A DNA stretch of 64,000 nucleotides, from contig CACMJX010000001.1 of assembly GCA_902614055.1 (NCBI GenBank), forward strand, positions 1 to 64,000, given 5' to 3'. Each line of letters begins with the position of its first letter. Position 1 is the stretch's first letter. The stretch is from an uncultured Pelagibacteraceae bacterium (GTDB taxonomy: Bacteria > Pseudomonadota > Alphaproteobacteria > Pelagibacterales > Pelagibacteraceae). The notes under the pieces were generated by a model that saw only the letters and a program-made list of their open reading frames with translations, did no database searches and was not told the DNA's origin. The translations under genes were made by a program, and so were the position numbers. Of the stretch, positions 26,222-35,490 are shown one piece after another.

Positions 26222-28795
26222 CTAAGCTACCATGCTCTCAGCTTTTTGAAGGTCAACTGCAACCAGTTGACTTATACCTTTCTCTGGCATCGTAACCCCG
26301 TATAATCTATCCATTTTTGACATAGTTAAAGCGTGATGGGTCACTATTATAAATCTTGTAGAAGTAATTTTTGTCAGTTCATTTAATAGATTGCAAAATC
26401 TTGTTACATTGGCATCATCTAGCGGTGCATCTACTTCGTCAAGTACACAAATAGGGGATGGGTTAGTAAGAAATACTGCAAATATTAGAGACAATGCTGT
26501 TAAAGCCTGCTCACCACCTGAAAGCAGAGTAATCGACTGAAGTCTTTTTCCTGGAGGGCTGACCAGCATTTCTAAACCTGCATCTAGTGGGTCATCAGAG
26601 TCCACGAGTTCTAATTTAGCGCTTCCTCCATTAAACAATTTCGTGTAAACCTCATTAAATTTTCTGTTCACTCTTTCAAAAGCATCTAACAATCTTTCTC
26701 GACCTTTTTGATTGAGTTTTGTTATGCTCTCTTTTAGTTTAAATATAGCTGTAACAAGGTCTTGTCTATCTTGTTCCATTTTTTTTATTTCAGTTTTATA
26801 TTTTTCAGTTTCATCATCTGCTCTTAGGTTAACAGATCCAAGTTTCTCTCTTTCTCTCTTTTTTTCATCTAGTAACTCTTCTTGAGTGACTAAGTCAGGA
26901 AATTCAGCATCATTTTCAAGATTAGAATAATTAAGTATATTGCCTTCTTCAACATTCAAATCTGTCATCACTCTTTCTAAAAGATCATTTCTTCTTTTAT
27001 TTAAACCTTCAATTGTTGCTCCAGAGCTTGCTTTCTTTTCTCTAATTTCAATTGAATTTTCTTTTGTGTTGTTTAATTGGTTTCTAATTTCTGAAATATT
27101 ATTATCAATTTTTTCAACTAAAATTTCATTCTCATTTTTTTCATTTTCTGAAATTCTTAAGTTTTCAGAAATTTTCCCTTTTTTTTCTGCTTGAGATTGA
27201 GGTTGTGTTTCCAGAGCATTCAATTTTTCTACGAGCTTATTTTTTCTCGTATTGAGTTCACTAACCATTTTTTCAGAATTAGTTAAAAGACTTTGCCAGC
27301 TTTCGAATTCTTTATCAATTATACTTATTCTTTCTTTTCTTTTGACAGACTCATTTTTTATGTTTTGATTTTTACTGTAAGTTTCAGCATAATCATCTTG
27401 TAATTTTTTTATTTGATCACTTTTTGATGTTAGAGTTGAAATCACATTGTCATTCTCAACTTCTTTAACTTTCATAGTTAAATAAGACAAGTCAATTATA
27501 CATTCATCTAAAATTTTTATTGTCTGATGGTTTCTATCTTCTGAAATTAGTTTTTTAACTTCTTCAATTTTACTTTTTATGTTGTAAATAATTTCATTAT
27601 TTTTTTGCAAAGATACAGCGCTAAAACTCTCTAATAATTCATCAATTCTATCTTGCTCATTTTTTAATTTTGATTTAGATTTTTCTAGATCTTGATTGGA
27701 AAGTTTCTCTGTTTCATAATATTTTGAATCTGTATCAATTAAGATATTTCTCTCCTCTCTTAATCTTTTTTCGTTTGAATTTGCATCAATTACTATGCTT
27801 TTTTCTCTATCTATGTCCTCATCTATAACTTTTATAGAACTTTTTATTGTATCTATTTCCTCATTTATTCTACTACTTTCCTCATCTAAAGCTTTCAGCT
27901 CAAGGTTTAATCTTTGAATCTTAGATAAATTTTCAATATTTTTTTGTCTTATTGGCTCTACTCTCTCAATTTCATTTTTAATTTTATTTTCTAATTCTTC
28001 AATTTGTTTATTAAATTTCTCTACTTTTACATCTGCCTCATTATTTACCTCACTTTCTAAAGTGATTTCTTTATCAATTTCTAGAAGTCTTAAATAATAA
28101 AGCCCTGCCTCAACTTTTTTTATTTCTTCTGAAATTGATTTATATTTTGCAGCTTCCTCAGCTTGTTTTTCTAAATTTGCTAATTGTTTTTCCTGTTGTC
28201 TTCTAAGCTCGTCGGCTCTCTTTAAATTATTTTCTGCTGCTCCTAATCTAATTTCAGCTTCATGCCTTCTAACATGCAAACCGGCTATTCCAGCAGCTTC
28301 TTCAAGTATAGCTCTTCTGTCAGATGGTTTTGCTGTAACTAATGCCCCAATCCTGCCTTGACTGATCAATGATGGTGAATGAGCCCCTGTAGACAGATCT
28401 GCAAAAAACATTTGTGCATCTTTAGCTCTAACTTCTTTGTTATTTATGTAAAACTTTGATCCTTTATCTTTCTCAATCTTTCTACGAATTTCTATTTCAT
28501 CTAGATCATTGTATTGGTGTGGTCCATCTTTGTTATCATTGTTTAAACTTAAAACTACTTCAGCAATATTTTTTGATGGTTTATTTGATGTACCTGAAAA
28601 TATTACATCCTCCATTCCAGAACCCCTCATACTTTTCGCTGAAGTTTCTCCCATGCACCATCTAAGAGATTCAACTATGTTTGATTTGCCGCAACCGTTA
28701 GGCCCGACAATTCCTGTAAGACCTTTTTCAATTAAAAAGTTAGTTTTCTCCGCAAAAGACTTAAAGCCATTTAATTGGATTTTTTTAAACTCCAT
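26222..28795 (-). CDS. smc: SMC chromosome segregation ATPase, unusually short
   Basis: The ends are clear SMC: Walker A GPNGCGKSN at residues 31-39 and the Q-loop region GRIGALV near 148, then C-terminal signature LSGGEQALTAL near 766 and Walker B CVLDEVDAPLDDAN near 795. Coiled coil fills the middle. The total of 857 residues is about 300 below typical bacterial SMC (around 1150-1200). I cannot find the conserved glycine-rich hinge; the centre holds a short helical segment (about residues 395-450) between coils. SMC with ScpAB compacts and separates the replicated origin regions. The gene lies between dsbA-like and atpI genes with gaps of eight and four bases. Confidence 0.92.
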   Translation of the reverse strand: MEFKKIQLNGFKSFAEKTNFLIEKGLTGIVGPNGCGKSNIVESLRWCMGETSAKSMRGSGMEDVIFSGTSNKPSKNIAEVVLSLNNDNKDGPHQYNDLDEIEIRRKIEKDKGSKFYINNKEVRAKDAQMFFADLSTGAHSPSLISQGRIGALVTAKPSDRRAILEEAAGIAGLHVRRHEAEIRLGAAENNLKRADELRRQQEKQLANLEKQAEEAAKYKSISEEIKKVEAGLYYLRLLEIDKEITLESEVNNEADVKVEKFNKQIEELENKIKNEIERVEPIRQKNIENLSKIQRLNLELKALDEESSRINEEIDTIKSSIKVIDEDIDREKSIVIDANSNEKRLREERNILIDTDSKYYETEKLSNQDLEKSKSKLKNEQDRIDELLESFSAVSLQKNNEIIYNIKSKIEEVKKLISEDRNHQTIKILDECIIDLSYLTMKVKEVENDNVISTLTSKSDQIKKLQDDYAETYSKNQNIKNESVKRKERISIIDKEFESWQSLLTNSEKMVSELNTRKNKLVEKLNALETQPQSQAEKKGKISENLRISENEKNENEILVEKIDNNISEIRNQLNNTKENSIEIREKKASSGATIEGLNKRRNDLLERVMTDLNVEEGNILNYSNLENDAEFPDLVTQEELLDEKKREREKLGSVNLRADDETEKYKTEIKKMEQDRQDLVTAIFKLKESITKLNQKGRERLLDAFERVNRKFNEVYTKLFNGGSAKLELVDSDDPLDAGLEMLVSPPGKRLQSITLLSGGEQALTALSLIFAVFLTNPSPICVLDEVDAPLDDANVTRFCNLLNELTKITSTRFIIVTHHALTMSKMDRLYGVTMPEKGISQLVAVDLQKAESMVA

Positions 28796-28803
28796 TCAAT
28801 GAC

Positions 28804-29385
28804 TTATATCAGTTTTTCTATATATTTTTTTAATTTTTTATAGTTAGATGAATTTTCGAACTTTTCGCCATTGATTATAAGTGTTGGTGTTGCCTCTATT
28901 TTGTAGTTTTTAGCTCCATTGATTCGGTCTTCTAAAATAAAATCTTCAATTTTTGAGTCTGCTATACATTTATCAAAATCTAATTTGAAATTTGATTCTT
29001 GAATTACCTTTTTTAGATTTTTGTTGAGATCCTCAATTGTGCTTCCTCTTACCCAGCTACTTTGATTTTTATACAAATGATGAAGTATCTCTGAATTTCC
29101 ATCATTTTTACAATGAGCTATTTTTGATGCATTAAATGCAGCCATATCTAATGGAAAATTTCTAAATTCGATTAAAATTAAACCTTTGTCTATAAAATCA
29201 GTTTTTAAACTAGGGTAAACATTTTTATGGAAATCTGCACAATGACTACATGTTAAAGACTCAAAAACTATCAGTTTTACTTTTGCATCGACATTACCCT
29301 CAGTAATAGATTTAATATTTGCTTTAGCATTATGTATTACAAAAAATAATGAAATAATAATTGTTTGTATTAGTATTTTTTTCAT
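28804..29385 (-). CDS. DsbA-like exported thiol oxidoreductase
   Basis: The 193-residue protein has a signal peptide (about residues 1-22, ending in NAKAN), a thioredoxin-fold CSHC active site at C46-C49 in SLTCSHCADFH, a helical insertion and the cis-proline in EATPTLIING near residue 167. It is of the DsbA/Com1 type and acts in the periplasm to form or transfer disulfides. It overlaps the DciA-like gene by four bases and precedes smc. Confidence 0.9.
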   Translation of the reverse strand: MKKILIQTIIISLFFVIHNAKANIKSITEGNVDAKVKLIVFESLTCSHCADFHKNVYPSLKTDFIDKGLILIEFRNFPLDMAAFNASKIAHCKNDGNSEILHHLYKNQSSWVRGSTIEDLNKNLKKVIQESNFKLDFDKCIADSKIEDFILEDRINGAKNYKIEATPTLIINGEKFENSSNYKKLKKYIEKLI

Positions 29386-29861
29386 CTTGATTTAAATATT
29401 TTATTTAATTCTAACAAAGATTTTTTAATTTTATCATTCTTAATATTCGTTATCTGCTTAATATTTTTGCTTTTTGTCGCATTATTTATTTTGTTTTCTT
29501 TAATTTTTTTAAACTCTCCCTCAAAAGTTTTTAATTTAATATCATCGACTACATTATAACCAAAAAATATATTAATTTTTTTTATTATTTCTTTCTTAGA
29601 GTACTCTAAATCTACTTCATTTCCTCTTTTGACCATTATATTTAAACAGCTCCCATTTAATTTTGAATTTTTATATGATCTTGGGAAGGATACATTAAAT
29701 AATTCTTTGCCAACAAGAAATTTCCAATTATCCAAAGTTTTTGAATAAATTTGACCTTTTTTATTCAATATTCTTTTGGCTTCTTGGGGCAAAGTATCTT
29801 TAAAAGATCTTAGTCCTTGAACAGATTTAGTTCTCTGCTTAGTATTATATTTAAAATTCAT
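29382..29861 (-). CDS. DUF721/DciA-like protein
   Basis: I place the start at ATG 29861 (159 residues); a longer open frame to 29954 runs antisense into mutY and its extra 31 residues look unlike the family. The region with DNWKFLVGKEL and NGSCLNIMVKRGNEVDLEYSK matches the DUF721 core, the KH-like fold of DciA, a loader of the replicative helicase DnaB. The C-terminus is lysine- and asparagine-rich. The start codon directly abuts the divergent mutY start (CATATG). Confidence 0.72.
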   Translation of the reverse strand: MNFKYNTKQRTKSVQGLRSFKDTLPQEAKRILNKKGQIYSKTLDNWKFLVGKELFNVSFPRSYKNSKLNGSCLNIMVKRGNEVDLEYSKKEIIKKINIFFGYNVVDDIKLKTFEGEFKKIKENKINNATKSKNIKQITNIKNDKIKKSLLELNKIFKSR

Positions 29862-30848
29862 ATGACAAGTCAAAACATACCAAATAAAATTTTGAATTGG
29901 TACGATAATAATAAAAGAGACCTTCCTTGGCGAAAAAAAGTCTCTAGAACTCAAAAAGAATATTTTACGTTAGTCAGTGAATTTATGTTGCAGCAAACGC
30001 AAGTGAGGACTGTGATACCATATTTTGAAAATTTTATTTCTAAAATCCCAGACTTAAAAACTTTATCAAAAGTAAGAGATGCTAAATTGATGAAATGTTG
30101 GGAAGGATTAGGGTATTATTCAAGAGCCAGAAATCTAAAAAAATCAGCAAAACAAATTATAAATGAATTTAAGGGTCAGCTTCCAAAAAATGAGGACGAT
30201 TTAAAATCACTACCTGGAATAGGGGATTATACATCTAAAGCAATTATGGCAATTGCATTCAATAAAAAAATAATTCCTTTAGATGGAAATGTTGAAAGAA
30301 TTTTAAAAAGAATATTTTATTTAAAAAAAGAAAAAGAAATTTCTAAAGAAAATTTACACAAAAAAAAATTTTTTTTTGGGGAAACAATTAGAGCTAGCGA
30401 TTATGCTCAAGCTATTATGGAAATAGGTGCACTAATCTGTAAACCATCCAATCCACTATGTTATCAATGTCCCATCTCAACAAATTGCAAATCCTTTAAA
30501 AAAAATGACTTTGAAATAATTAAAATAAATAAATTTAATAAACAAAAGTTTTTTGAAGCAAATATTTTTCAAAATAAGCAGAATAGTTTCTATCTTTTAA
30601 AAAACAGGAAATTTAACTTTTTAAAAGATATGCCTATATTCCCCATGAATGAGATACCTAAGACAAAATTTAAAAATCATTTAGGAAAAAGGATCAATAT
30701 AAAAATGTCAAATATGGATATGAGAATTGCAATTAATATGAAAAATAATTTACAAGAGAAGAAGGATGGATTTTTTATTAATGTTAAAGATTTAAGGAAT
30801 TGGACTTTACCTTCGTTTACAAAGAAAATACTTAATAGTATCAAATAA
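29862..30848 (+). CDS. mutY: A/G-specific adenine DNA glycosylase
   Basis: From ATG 29862 the product has 328 residues. The catalytic E40 lies in SEFMLQQTQV, the helix-hairpin-helix in LPGIGDYTSKAIMAIAF near residue 118 with catalytic Asp in PLDGNVERI, and the 4Fe-4S cysteines in CKPSNPLCYQCPISTNC near 193-209 (spacing C-6-C-2-C-5-C). It removes A opposite 8-oxoG. An in-frame upstream ATG at 29817 would add 15 residues inside the divergent gene. The C-terminal domain is short and poorly conserved. Next gene follows after four bases. Confidence 0.93.
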   Translation: MTSQNIPNKILNWYDNNKRDLPWRKKVSRTQKEYFTLVSEFMLQQTQVRTVIPYFENFISKIPDLKTLSKVRDAKLMKCWEGLGYYSRARNLKKSAKQIINEFKGQLPKNEDDLKSLPGIGDYTSKAIMAIAFNKKIIPLDGNVERILKRIFYLKKEKEISKENLHKKKFFFGETIRASDYAQAIMEIGALICKPSNPLCYQCPISTNCKSFKKNDFEIIKINKFNKQKFFEANIFQNKQNSFYLLKNRKFNFLKDMPIFPMNEIPKTKFKNHLGKRINIKMSNMDMRIAINMKNNLQEKKDGFFINVKDLRNWTLPSFTKKILNSIK

Positions 30849-30852
30849 ATTA

Positions 30853-31983
30853 ATGAAAAAAATTGCGATTATTGGTGGAGGGATATCAGGCTTATATTTT
30901 GCAAATCTTTTAAATAATCAAAAAGATTTTGAATATAAAATATTTGAGAAAAAAGATAATTTTAATTTTCTTGAAGGTTATGGAATTCAATTATCAGTAA
31001 ACAGTATAAAATTATTAAATAGCATTGGATTTAAAAATATATCTGCATCTGAGGTCAGTTTTCCCTCAAAAGTGAATTTCATACAAGCAAATAACTCAAA
31101 AAAAATATGCGATATAGACCTTACGCAATTTAATGATTACTCTAATAGATACACTACCTTAAAAAGATCAACATTATTAAAATTCTTATTTCAAAACACC
31201 CCACAAGAAAAAATAAATTTTAATTCAAATATAACAAAAGTAGATACTTCTAATGGCATCAGAATTTTTTTTGGAGATAATAAAAATGAAGAATTTGATT
31301 ATTTAATTATTTCGGACGGTATTTTTTCAAAAACGAGGTCACTAATTTTTAATGAAAGCATATATCCAAAATATAATCTTAATGTTGCACTGCGAGGTAA
31401 ATTAAAAGGTGACTTCGACAGTGATATTTCAATATATATGGGGTCAAATAGTCACTATGTGATCTATCCTGTAAATCAAAATAATGAATACAATTTTGTG
31501 GCTATAATAAAAAAAAAATTATCATCAGATGAATTAAAAAATTATGATTTATTTAAATCTGATGAATTTTTAGCATCTTTAGTATCAGGTTTGCAAAAAA
31601 CATCGCAAATAAATGAAGAAAATTTAAGTGAATTGAAATCATTTCCTGTTTACGTTAGCAGTGGTTTTACAAGTCTAAATAAAAAAAATATATTTTTGTC
31701 AGGCGATGCTTTATTCACCTTCCCTCCATCATTTGCTCAAGGAGCTTCCCAAAGCATTGAAACTGCAAATGATATATTGAAATGTATATTAAGCGGTTCG
31801 AATGATATTTATGAAAAAAGAATAAAGCACATTTACTCAATAAAAAAAAAATCGGCGTTTAATCTTTTTTCATTTCATTTATCAAACCCTTTCAATGTTT
31901 ACTTTAGAAATATTGCGTTGAGATATTTGTCAAGAAATAAGATATTTTTGGATAATTATCTTGGTAAAATATACAAAAATTAA
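30853..31983 (+). CDS. FAD-dependent monooxygenase, UbiH/salicylate hydroxylase-like
   Basis: The 376-residue protein has the N-terminal FAD fold IIGGGISGLYFANLL (residues 5-19), YTTLKRSTLLKFL near 108 and the late FAD motif SGDALFTFPPSFAQGASQSIE near 285, where the usual GDA(A)H histidine is phenylalanine. This fits group A aromatic hydroxylases such as UbiH-type enzymes or 6-hydroxynicotinate monooxygenase; substrate is not clear. It probably sits in an operon with mutY. A ubiquinone hydroxylase role is possible, but nothing local supports it. Confidence 0.8.
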   Translation: MKKIAIIGGGISGLYFANLLNNQKDFEYKIFEKKDNFNFLEGYGIQLSVNSIKLLNSIGFKNISASEVSFPSKVNFIQANNSKKICDIDLTQFNDYSNRYTTLKRSTLLKFLFQNTPQEKINFNSNITKVDTSNGIRIFFGDNKNEEFDYLIISDGIFSKTRSLIFNESIYPKYNLNVALRGKLKGDFDSDISIYMGSNSHYVIYPVNQNNEYNFVAIIKKKLSSDELKNYDLFKSDEFLASLVSGLQKTSQINEENLSELKSFPVYVSSGFTSLNKKNIFLSGDALFTFPPSFAQGASQSIETANDILKCILSGSNDIYEKRIKHIYSIKKKSAFNLFSFHLSNPFNVYFRNIALRYLSRNKIFLDNYLGKIYKN

Positions 31984-32002
31984 AAACTAAGAAAACTTAA
32001 TA

Positions 32003-33598
32003 TCATTTTTTTAAGGAGAACACAGATGACATAAGTCTTTTTGTGTATTTATCCTTAGGTATATTTATTACATTATTTGTATTTCCCATTTCTATAATTT
32101 CACCATTATACATTACAATTATCCTATCAGAAAAATATTTTACTACAGAAATATCATGGCTAATGAGTATTATTGTAATATTTAATTTTGTTTTAAGATC
32201 GTTTAAAAGATCTAAAATTTGTGATTGTATTGTAACATCTAAAGCAGAAGTTGGTTCGTCACAAATTAATATTTGTGGTTTAAGTATAATTGCTCTTGCA
32301 ATTGCTACTCTTTGTCTTTGACCTCCTGATAATTGATTTGGAAATCTGTTATAATATTCTTCAGATAATCCAACTAATCTTAGTATTTTAATAACTTCCT
32401 CTTTTACCTCACTTTCAGATCTATTTTGATTTATTGTTAAAGGTCTTGAGACTATGTATCCGATAGTATGAATTGGATTTAGAGTAGAATAAGGATCCTG
32501 AAAAACCGGTTGTATTATTTTTGCACGATCCGAAATCTCAATATCCTCAATATTTTGTCCTTTAATTTCTACTTTCCCCTCATCTTTATTAATTAAACCA
32601 TTTATTATTTTAGCTACAGTTGATTTCCCAGATCCAGACTCACCGACTATTGCTATAGTTTCTCCAAACTTTACATCAAAAGATACTTTCTTAACTGCAT
32701 ATATTATTTCAGGTTTTTTAAAAATTTTGGCTGGTAATTTATAACTTTTTGAAATTTCTTTTACTTTAATTATTGGAGTATCTTTAATTTGATTCTTTTT
32801 TTGTTCATCTTCTAATTTGAATAAACAATCTAATAGTCCTTGAGTGTACGGGTGATTTGGTTTTTCTAGAACTTTTAAAGTTTTTCCTTTTTCAACAATT
32901 TCTCCATTTTTCATAACCACAACATTATCTGAAATTTGAGATACTACTCCCAAATCATGGGATATAAAAATTAAAGCCATTCCAATCGTCTCTCTTAAAT
33001 CTGAAATTAATTGAATTATTTCTTTTTGAACAGTTACGTCTAAAGCAGTGGTAGGTTCATCAGCAATTAATAAAGAAGGATTGTTAATTAGTGCAAGTGC
33101 TATCATCACTCTTTGTCTTTGACCTCCAGATAATTGATGAGGATATTGATCCATCCTCTGCTTGTATTTTGTTAATTTTACTGCATCTAAAATTTCTAGT
33201 GCTCTTTCAATTCCTTTTTCAACACTTACATTGTTATGATATAAGTATGTTTCTAAAAGTTGCTTTCCTATTGTGTGAACAGGGTTAAGAGCTGTCATAG
33301 GCTCTTGAAAAATCATTGAAATTTTTTTTCCACTAATTTCTTTATAAAAATTCTTATTATCTAATTCATCTAAATTTCTATTTTGAAAAATTATCGACCC
33401 AGAGGATACACTAGCTTGTTTTGGTAAAAGTCTTGTAAGAGCTAACATAGATAATGTTTTTCCACTTCCAGACTCACCTACGATACCTAAACTTTCTTTT
33501 TCATTTAAATTTATACTGAAGTTTTCAACAGTCTTTAAATTTTTATTATTTGATTGAAAGCTGATTTCTAAATTCTGTATATTTAATAAATCACTCAT
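32003..33598 (-). CDS. Peptide/nickel-type ABC importer, fused double ATPase (DppD-DppF type)
   Basis: The 531-residue protein has two complete ABC ATPase domains in one chain. Domain one: Walker A GESGSGKT near residue 40, LSGGQRQR near 157 and ADEPTTALD near 177. Domain two: Walker A GESGSGKST near 315, LSGGQRQRVAIARA near 428 and CDEPTSALD near 450. It powers the importer whose permeases and binding protein lie upstream. Its start overlaps dppC-like by four bases. Confidence 0.92.
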   Translation of the reverse strand: MSDLLNIQNLEISFQSNNKNLKTVENFSINLNEKESLGIVGESGSGKTLSMLALTRLLPKQASVSSGSIIFQNRNLDELDNKNFYKEISGKKISMIFQEPMTALNPVHTIGKQLLETYLYHNNVSVEKGIERALEILDAVKLTKYKQRMDQYPHQLSGGQRQRVMIALALINNPSLLIADEPTTALDVTVQKEIIQLISDLRETIGMALIFISHDLGVVSQISDNVVVMKNGEIVEKGKTLKVLEKPNHPYTQGLLDCLFKLEDEQKKNQIKDTPIIKVKEISKSYKLPAKIFKKPEIIYAVKKVSFDVKFGETIAIVGESGSGKSTVAKIINGLINKDEGKVEIKGQNIEDIEISDRAKIIQPVFQDPYSTLNPIHTIGYIVSRPLTINQNRSESEVKEEVIKILRLVGLSEEYYNRFPNQLSGGQRQRVAIARAIILKPQILICDEPTSALDVTIQSQILDLLNDLKTKLNITIILISHDISVVKYFSDRIIVMYNGEIIEMGNTNNVINIPKDKYTKRLMSSVFSLKK

Positions 33599-34524
33599 TC
33601 TTCACTAATCTTGCTGTTGGGATCTGTAATATCCCTCAATCCGTCTCCCATCATATTTATAGATACCACTAGTGTGAAAAGTGCAATACCAGGCAAAATA
33701 ATTAGCCAAGGTTGAAAAAAAATCGCTTCTTTTCCTTCAGCTATAAGTAATCCCCATGATGGCGTAGGTGGTTGAATTCCAACTCCTAAGAAAGATAAGC
33801 TTGCTTCATTTAAAATGGCAATACCTACCTCAAGAGTGAAAATTACAATAATTTGACTGAAAGTATTCGGAATTATATCTCTCATAATAATCTGAAATTT
33901 ACTTGCACCAATTGCTCTAGCCGAAGTTACATAATCTAAATTTTTTATTTTTTGAGTTGCTGATCTAGAAACGACTAAAAAAAAAGCCCAATGAGTTGCT
34001 CCTATTACAAATATGACTACTGTTATTGATGGTCCTATTAAAAAAACAATTGTCATTGCGAGTAAAAGTCCAGGCAATGCTAATTGACACGTAAGTAAAT
34101 AGCTTACAATTTGGTCAACCCAACCCCCAAAGTAACCTGCACAAACGCCTAAAGTTACACCAATTATCATGCCAACACATGCTGCCCCAAAACCTATGGT
34201 TAATGAAATTCTTGTTCCATATAAGATCCTTGCAAAATAATCTCTTCCATTTCCATCTGTTCCAAAAATATATTCCCAACTTCCACCCTCTTTCCATACT
34301 GGTGGCAAAAGTCTTTTAGTTAAATCTTGCTCATAAGGTGATACGTCCAAAATTATTGGTCCAAATATTGCAAACAAAAAAATTATAATTAATAAAGCTA
34401 ATCCAAATTTAAACCCACCATGATTTGAAGATTTCCTTATAATAAGGTCTTTTGGTGTTAAATTATAAATGTCATTATCAAAAGATCTTGGAAATAATCT
34501 TTTTATGAAAGTTTTAAATATCAT
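33595..34524 (-). CDS. ABC transporter permease, DppC/OppC type
   Basis: A 309-residue membrane protein with an N-terminal charged tail, first helix near residue 40-60, and the EAA loop with RAIGASKFQIIMRDIIPN near 205. The FGTDGNGRDYFARILYGTRISL motif near residue 90 is typical of the DppC/OppC family. It pairs with the DppB-type permease upstream (four-base overlap). Confidence 0.92.
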   Translation of the reverse strand: MIFKTFIKRLFPRSFDNDIYNLTPKDLIIRKSSNHGGFKFGLALLIIIFLFAIFGPIILDVSPYEQDLTKRLLPPVWKEGGSWEYIFGTDGNGRDYFARILYGTRISLTIGFGAACVGMIIGVTLGVCAGYFGGWVDQIVSYLLTCQLALPGLLLAMTIVFLIGPSITVVIFVIGATHWAFFLVVSRSATQKIKNLDYVTSARAIGASKFQIIMRDIIPNTFSQIIVIFTLEVGIAILNEASLSFLGVGIQPPTPSWGLLIAEGKEAIFFQPWLIILPGIALFTLVVSINMMGDGLRDITDPNSKISEE

Positions 34525-35435
34525 AATCTCAACCTTGGATCTAAATAGGCATTCAGAATGTCAGCCAATAGATTAAAAAAAAGAAAAATGATAGCAAATA
34601 CAAACACTAAAATCTGGACTGTTGGTATATCTGCACCTAAAATAGACTCTAAGGCAAGTCTACCCAATCCATTAATTGCAAAAACAGATTCTGTAATGAC
34701 TGAACCTCCAAACTTATTTCCCAGTTGTACAGCTAAGACGCTTACCACAGGCAAAAGAGCATTTCTTAATGCATGATTAAATACCAATCGCCATCCATAA
34801 AAACCAGAGGAGCGTGCTGTTCGAATAAAATCTGCATTTATAACATCTAACAATCCAGTTCTCATTAGCCTCATTACTGCTGGCACTGAACTTGCTCCTA
34901 AAACAATTGACGGTAAGACAAAATGAAACAAAGTTTTATCCCCAGAGACTGGAAATATCGGAATAGCTAGTGCAAAAATTAGTATCATTATTAATCCCAA
35001 CCAGAAGTTAGGCACAGCTTGAGCTGTTACGGCTATACCAAGTGCTATTCTATCAATCAAAGAATTAGGATTTAATGCTGCCAAAATTCCTAATGGTATA
35101 GATATTAAAATTGTAACGCTCACAGACATCAATGCTAAAGTTATTGTTTCTGGCGCCCTATCTATAAGTAAAGAAATTACTGGTTTGTTCCAGTAATAAC
35201 TTATCCCTAAATCTCCTTGAAAAATTCCAGAGAACCATTCAAAATATCTAACTGTTATACTTCTATCGAATCCATATTGTTCTCTTATTTGCTCGATTTC
35301 TTCAAATAAAGCATCTTCACCCGCTATCGCTTGAGCCGGATCAATTACATAATTAAGTAAAAAAAAAGTAACAATTGAAAGTGTTAGACCAACACTCGAA
35401 CCTACAATTAATCTTCCGGCAATAAATCTTAACAT
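34521..35435 (-). CDS. ABC transporter permease, DppB/OppB type
   Basis: A 304-residue permease with six helices and the DppB-type loop TARSSGFYGWRLVFNHALRN near residue 210. YGFDRSITVRYFEWFSGIFQGDLG near residue 55 is the usual OppB/DppB periplasmic segment. Its start codon lies in the loop of a perfect 13-bp inverted repeat that spans the gap to the binding-protein gene and the first codons. Confidence 0.92.
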   Translation of the reverse strand: MLRFIAGRLIVGSSVGLTLSIVTFFLLNYVIDPAQAIAGEDALFEEIEQIREQYGFDRSITVRYFEWFSGIFQGDLGISYYWNKPVISLLIDRAPETITLALMSVSVTILISIPLGILAALNPNSLIDRIALGIAVTAQAVPNFWLGLIMILIFALAIPIFPVSGDKTLFHFVLPSIVLGASSVPAVMRLMRTGLLDVINADFIRTARSSGFYGWRLVFNHALRNALLPVVSVLAVQLGNKFGGSVITESVFAINGLGRLALESILGADIPTVQILVFVFAIIFLFFNLLADILNAYLDPRLRL

Positions 35436-35458
35436 TTGTTATTTTTTTATTGCCGGAA
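35414..35458 (-). repeat. Perfect 13-bp inverted repeat around the dppB-like start codon
   Basis: TTCCGGCAATAAA (35414-35426) pairs with TTTATTGCCGGAA (35446-35458) around a 19-base loop. The ATG of the permease gene (35435-35433) falls in the loop, and one arm is codons 4-8 of the gene. The GCCGG core is rich for this DNA. The hairpin would form in the transcript between the binding-protein gene and the first permease gene, where it could protect the upstream mRNA or limit permease translation. Confidence 0.75.
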
Positions 35459-35490
35459 TTATTACATATTTTGCTTGTAAATAGACAACT

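Noticed and set aside
28509-28802. 97-codon plus-strand frame opposite the smc start
   Set aside because: It is antisense to the Walker A region of smc, and its pattern mirrors the conserved codons of the real gene.
29862-29954. Upstream extension of the DUF721/DciA-like gene
   Set aside because: The extra 31 residues run antisense through the mutY N-terminus and look unlike the family; ATG 29861 gives a normal length.
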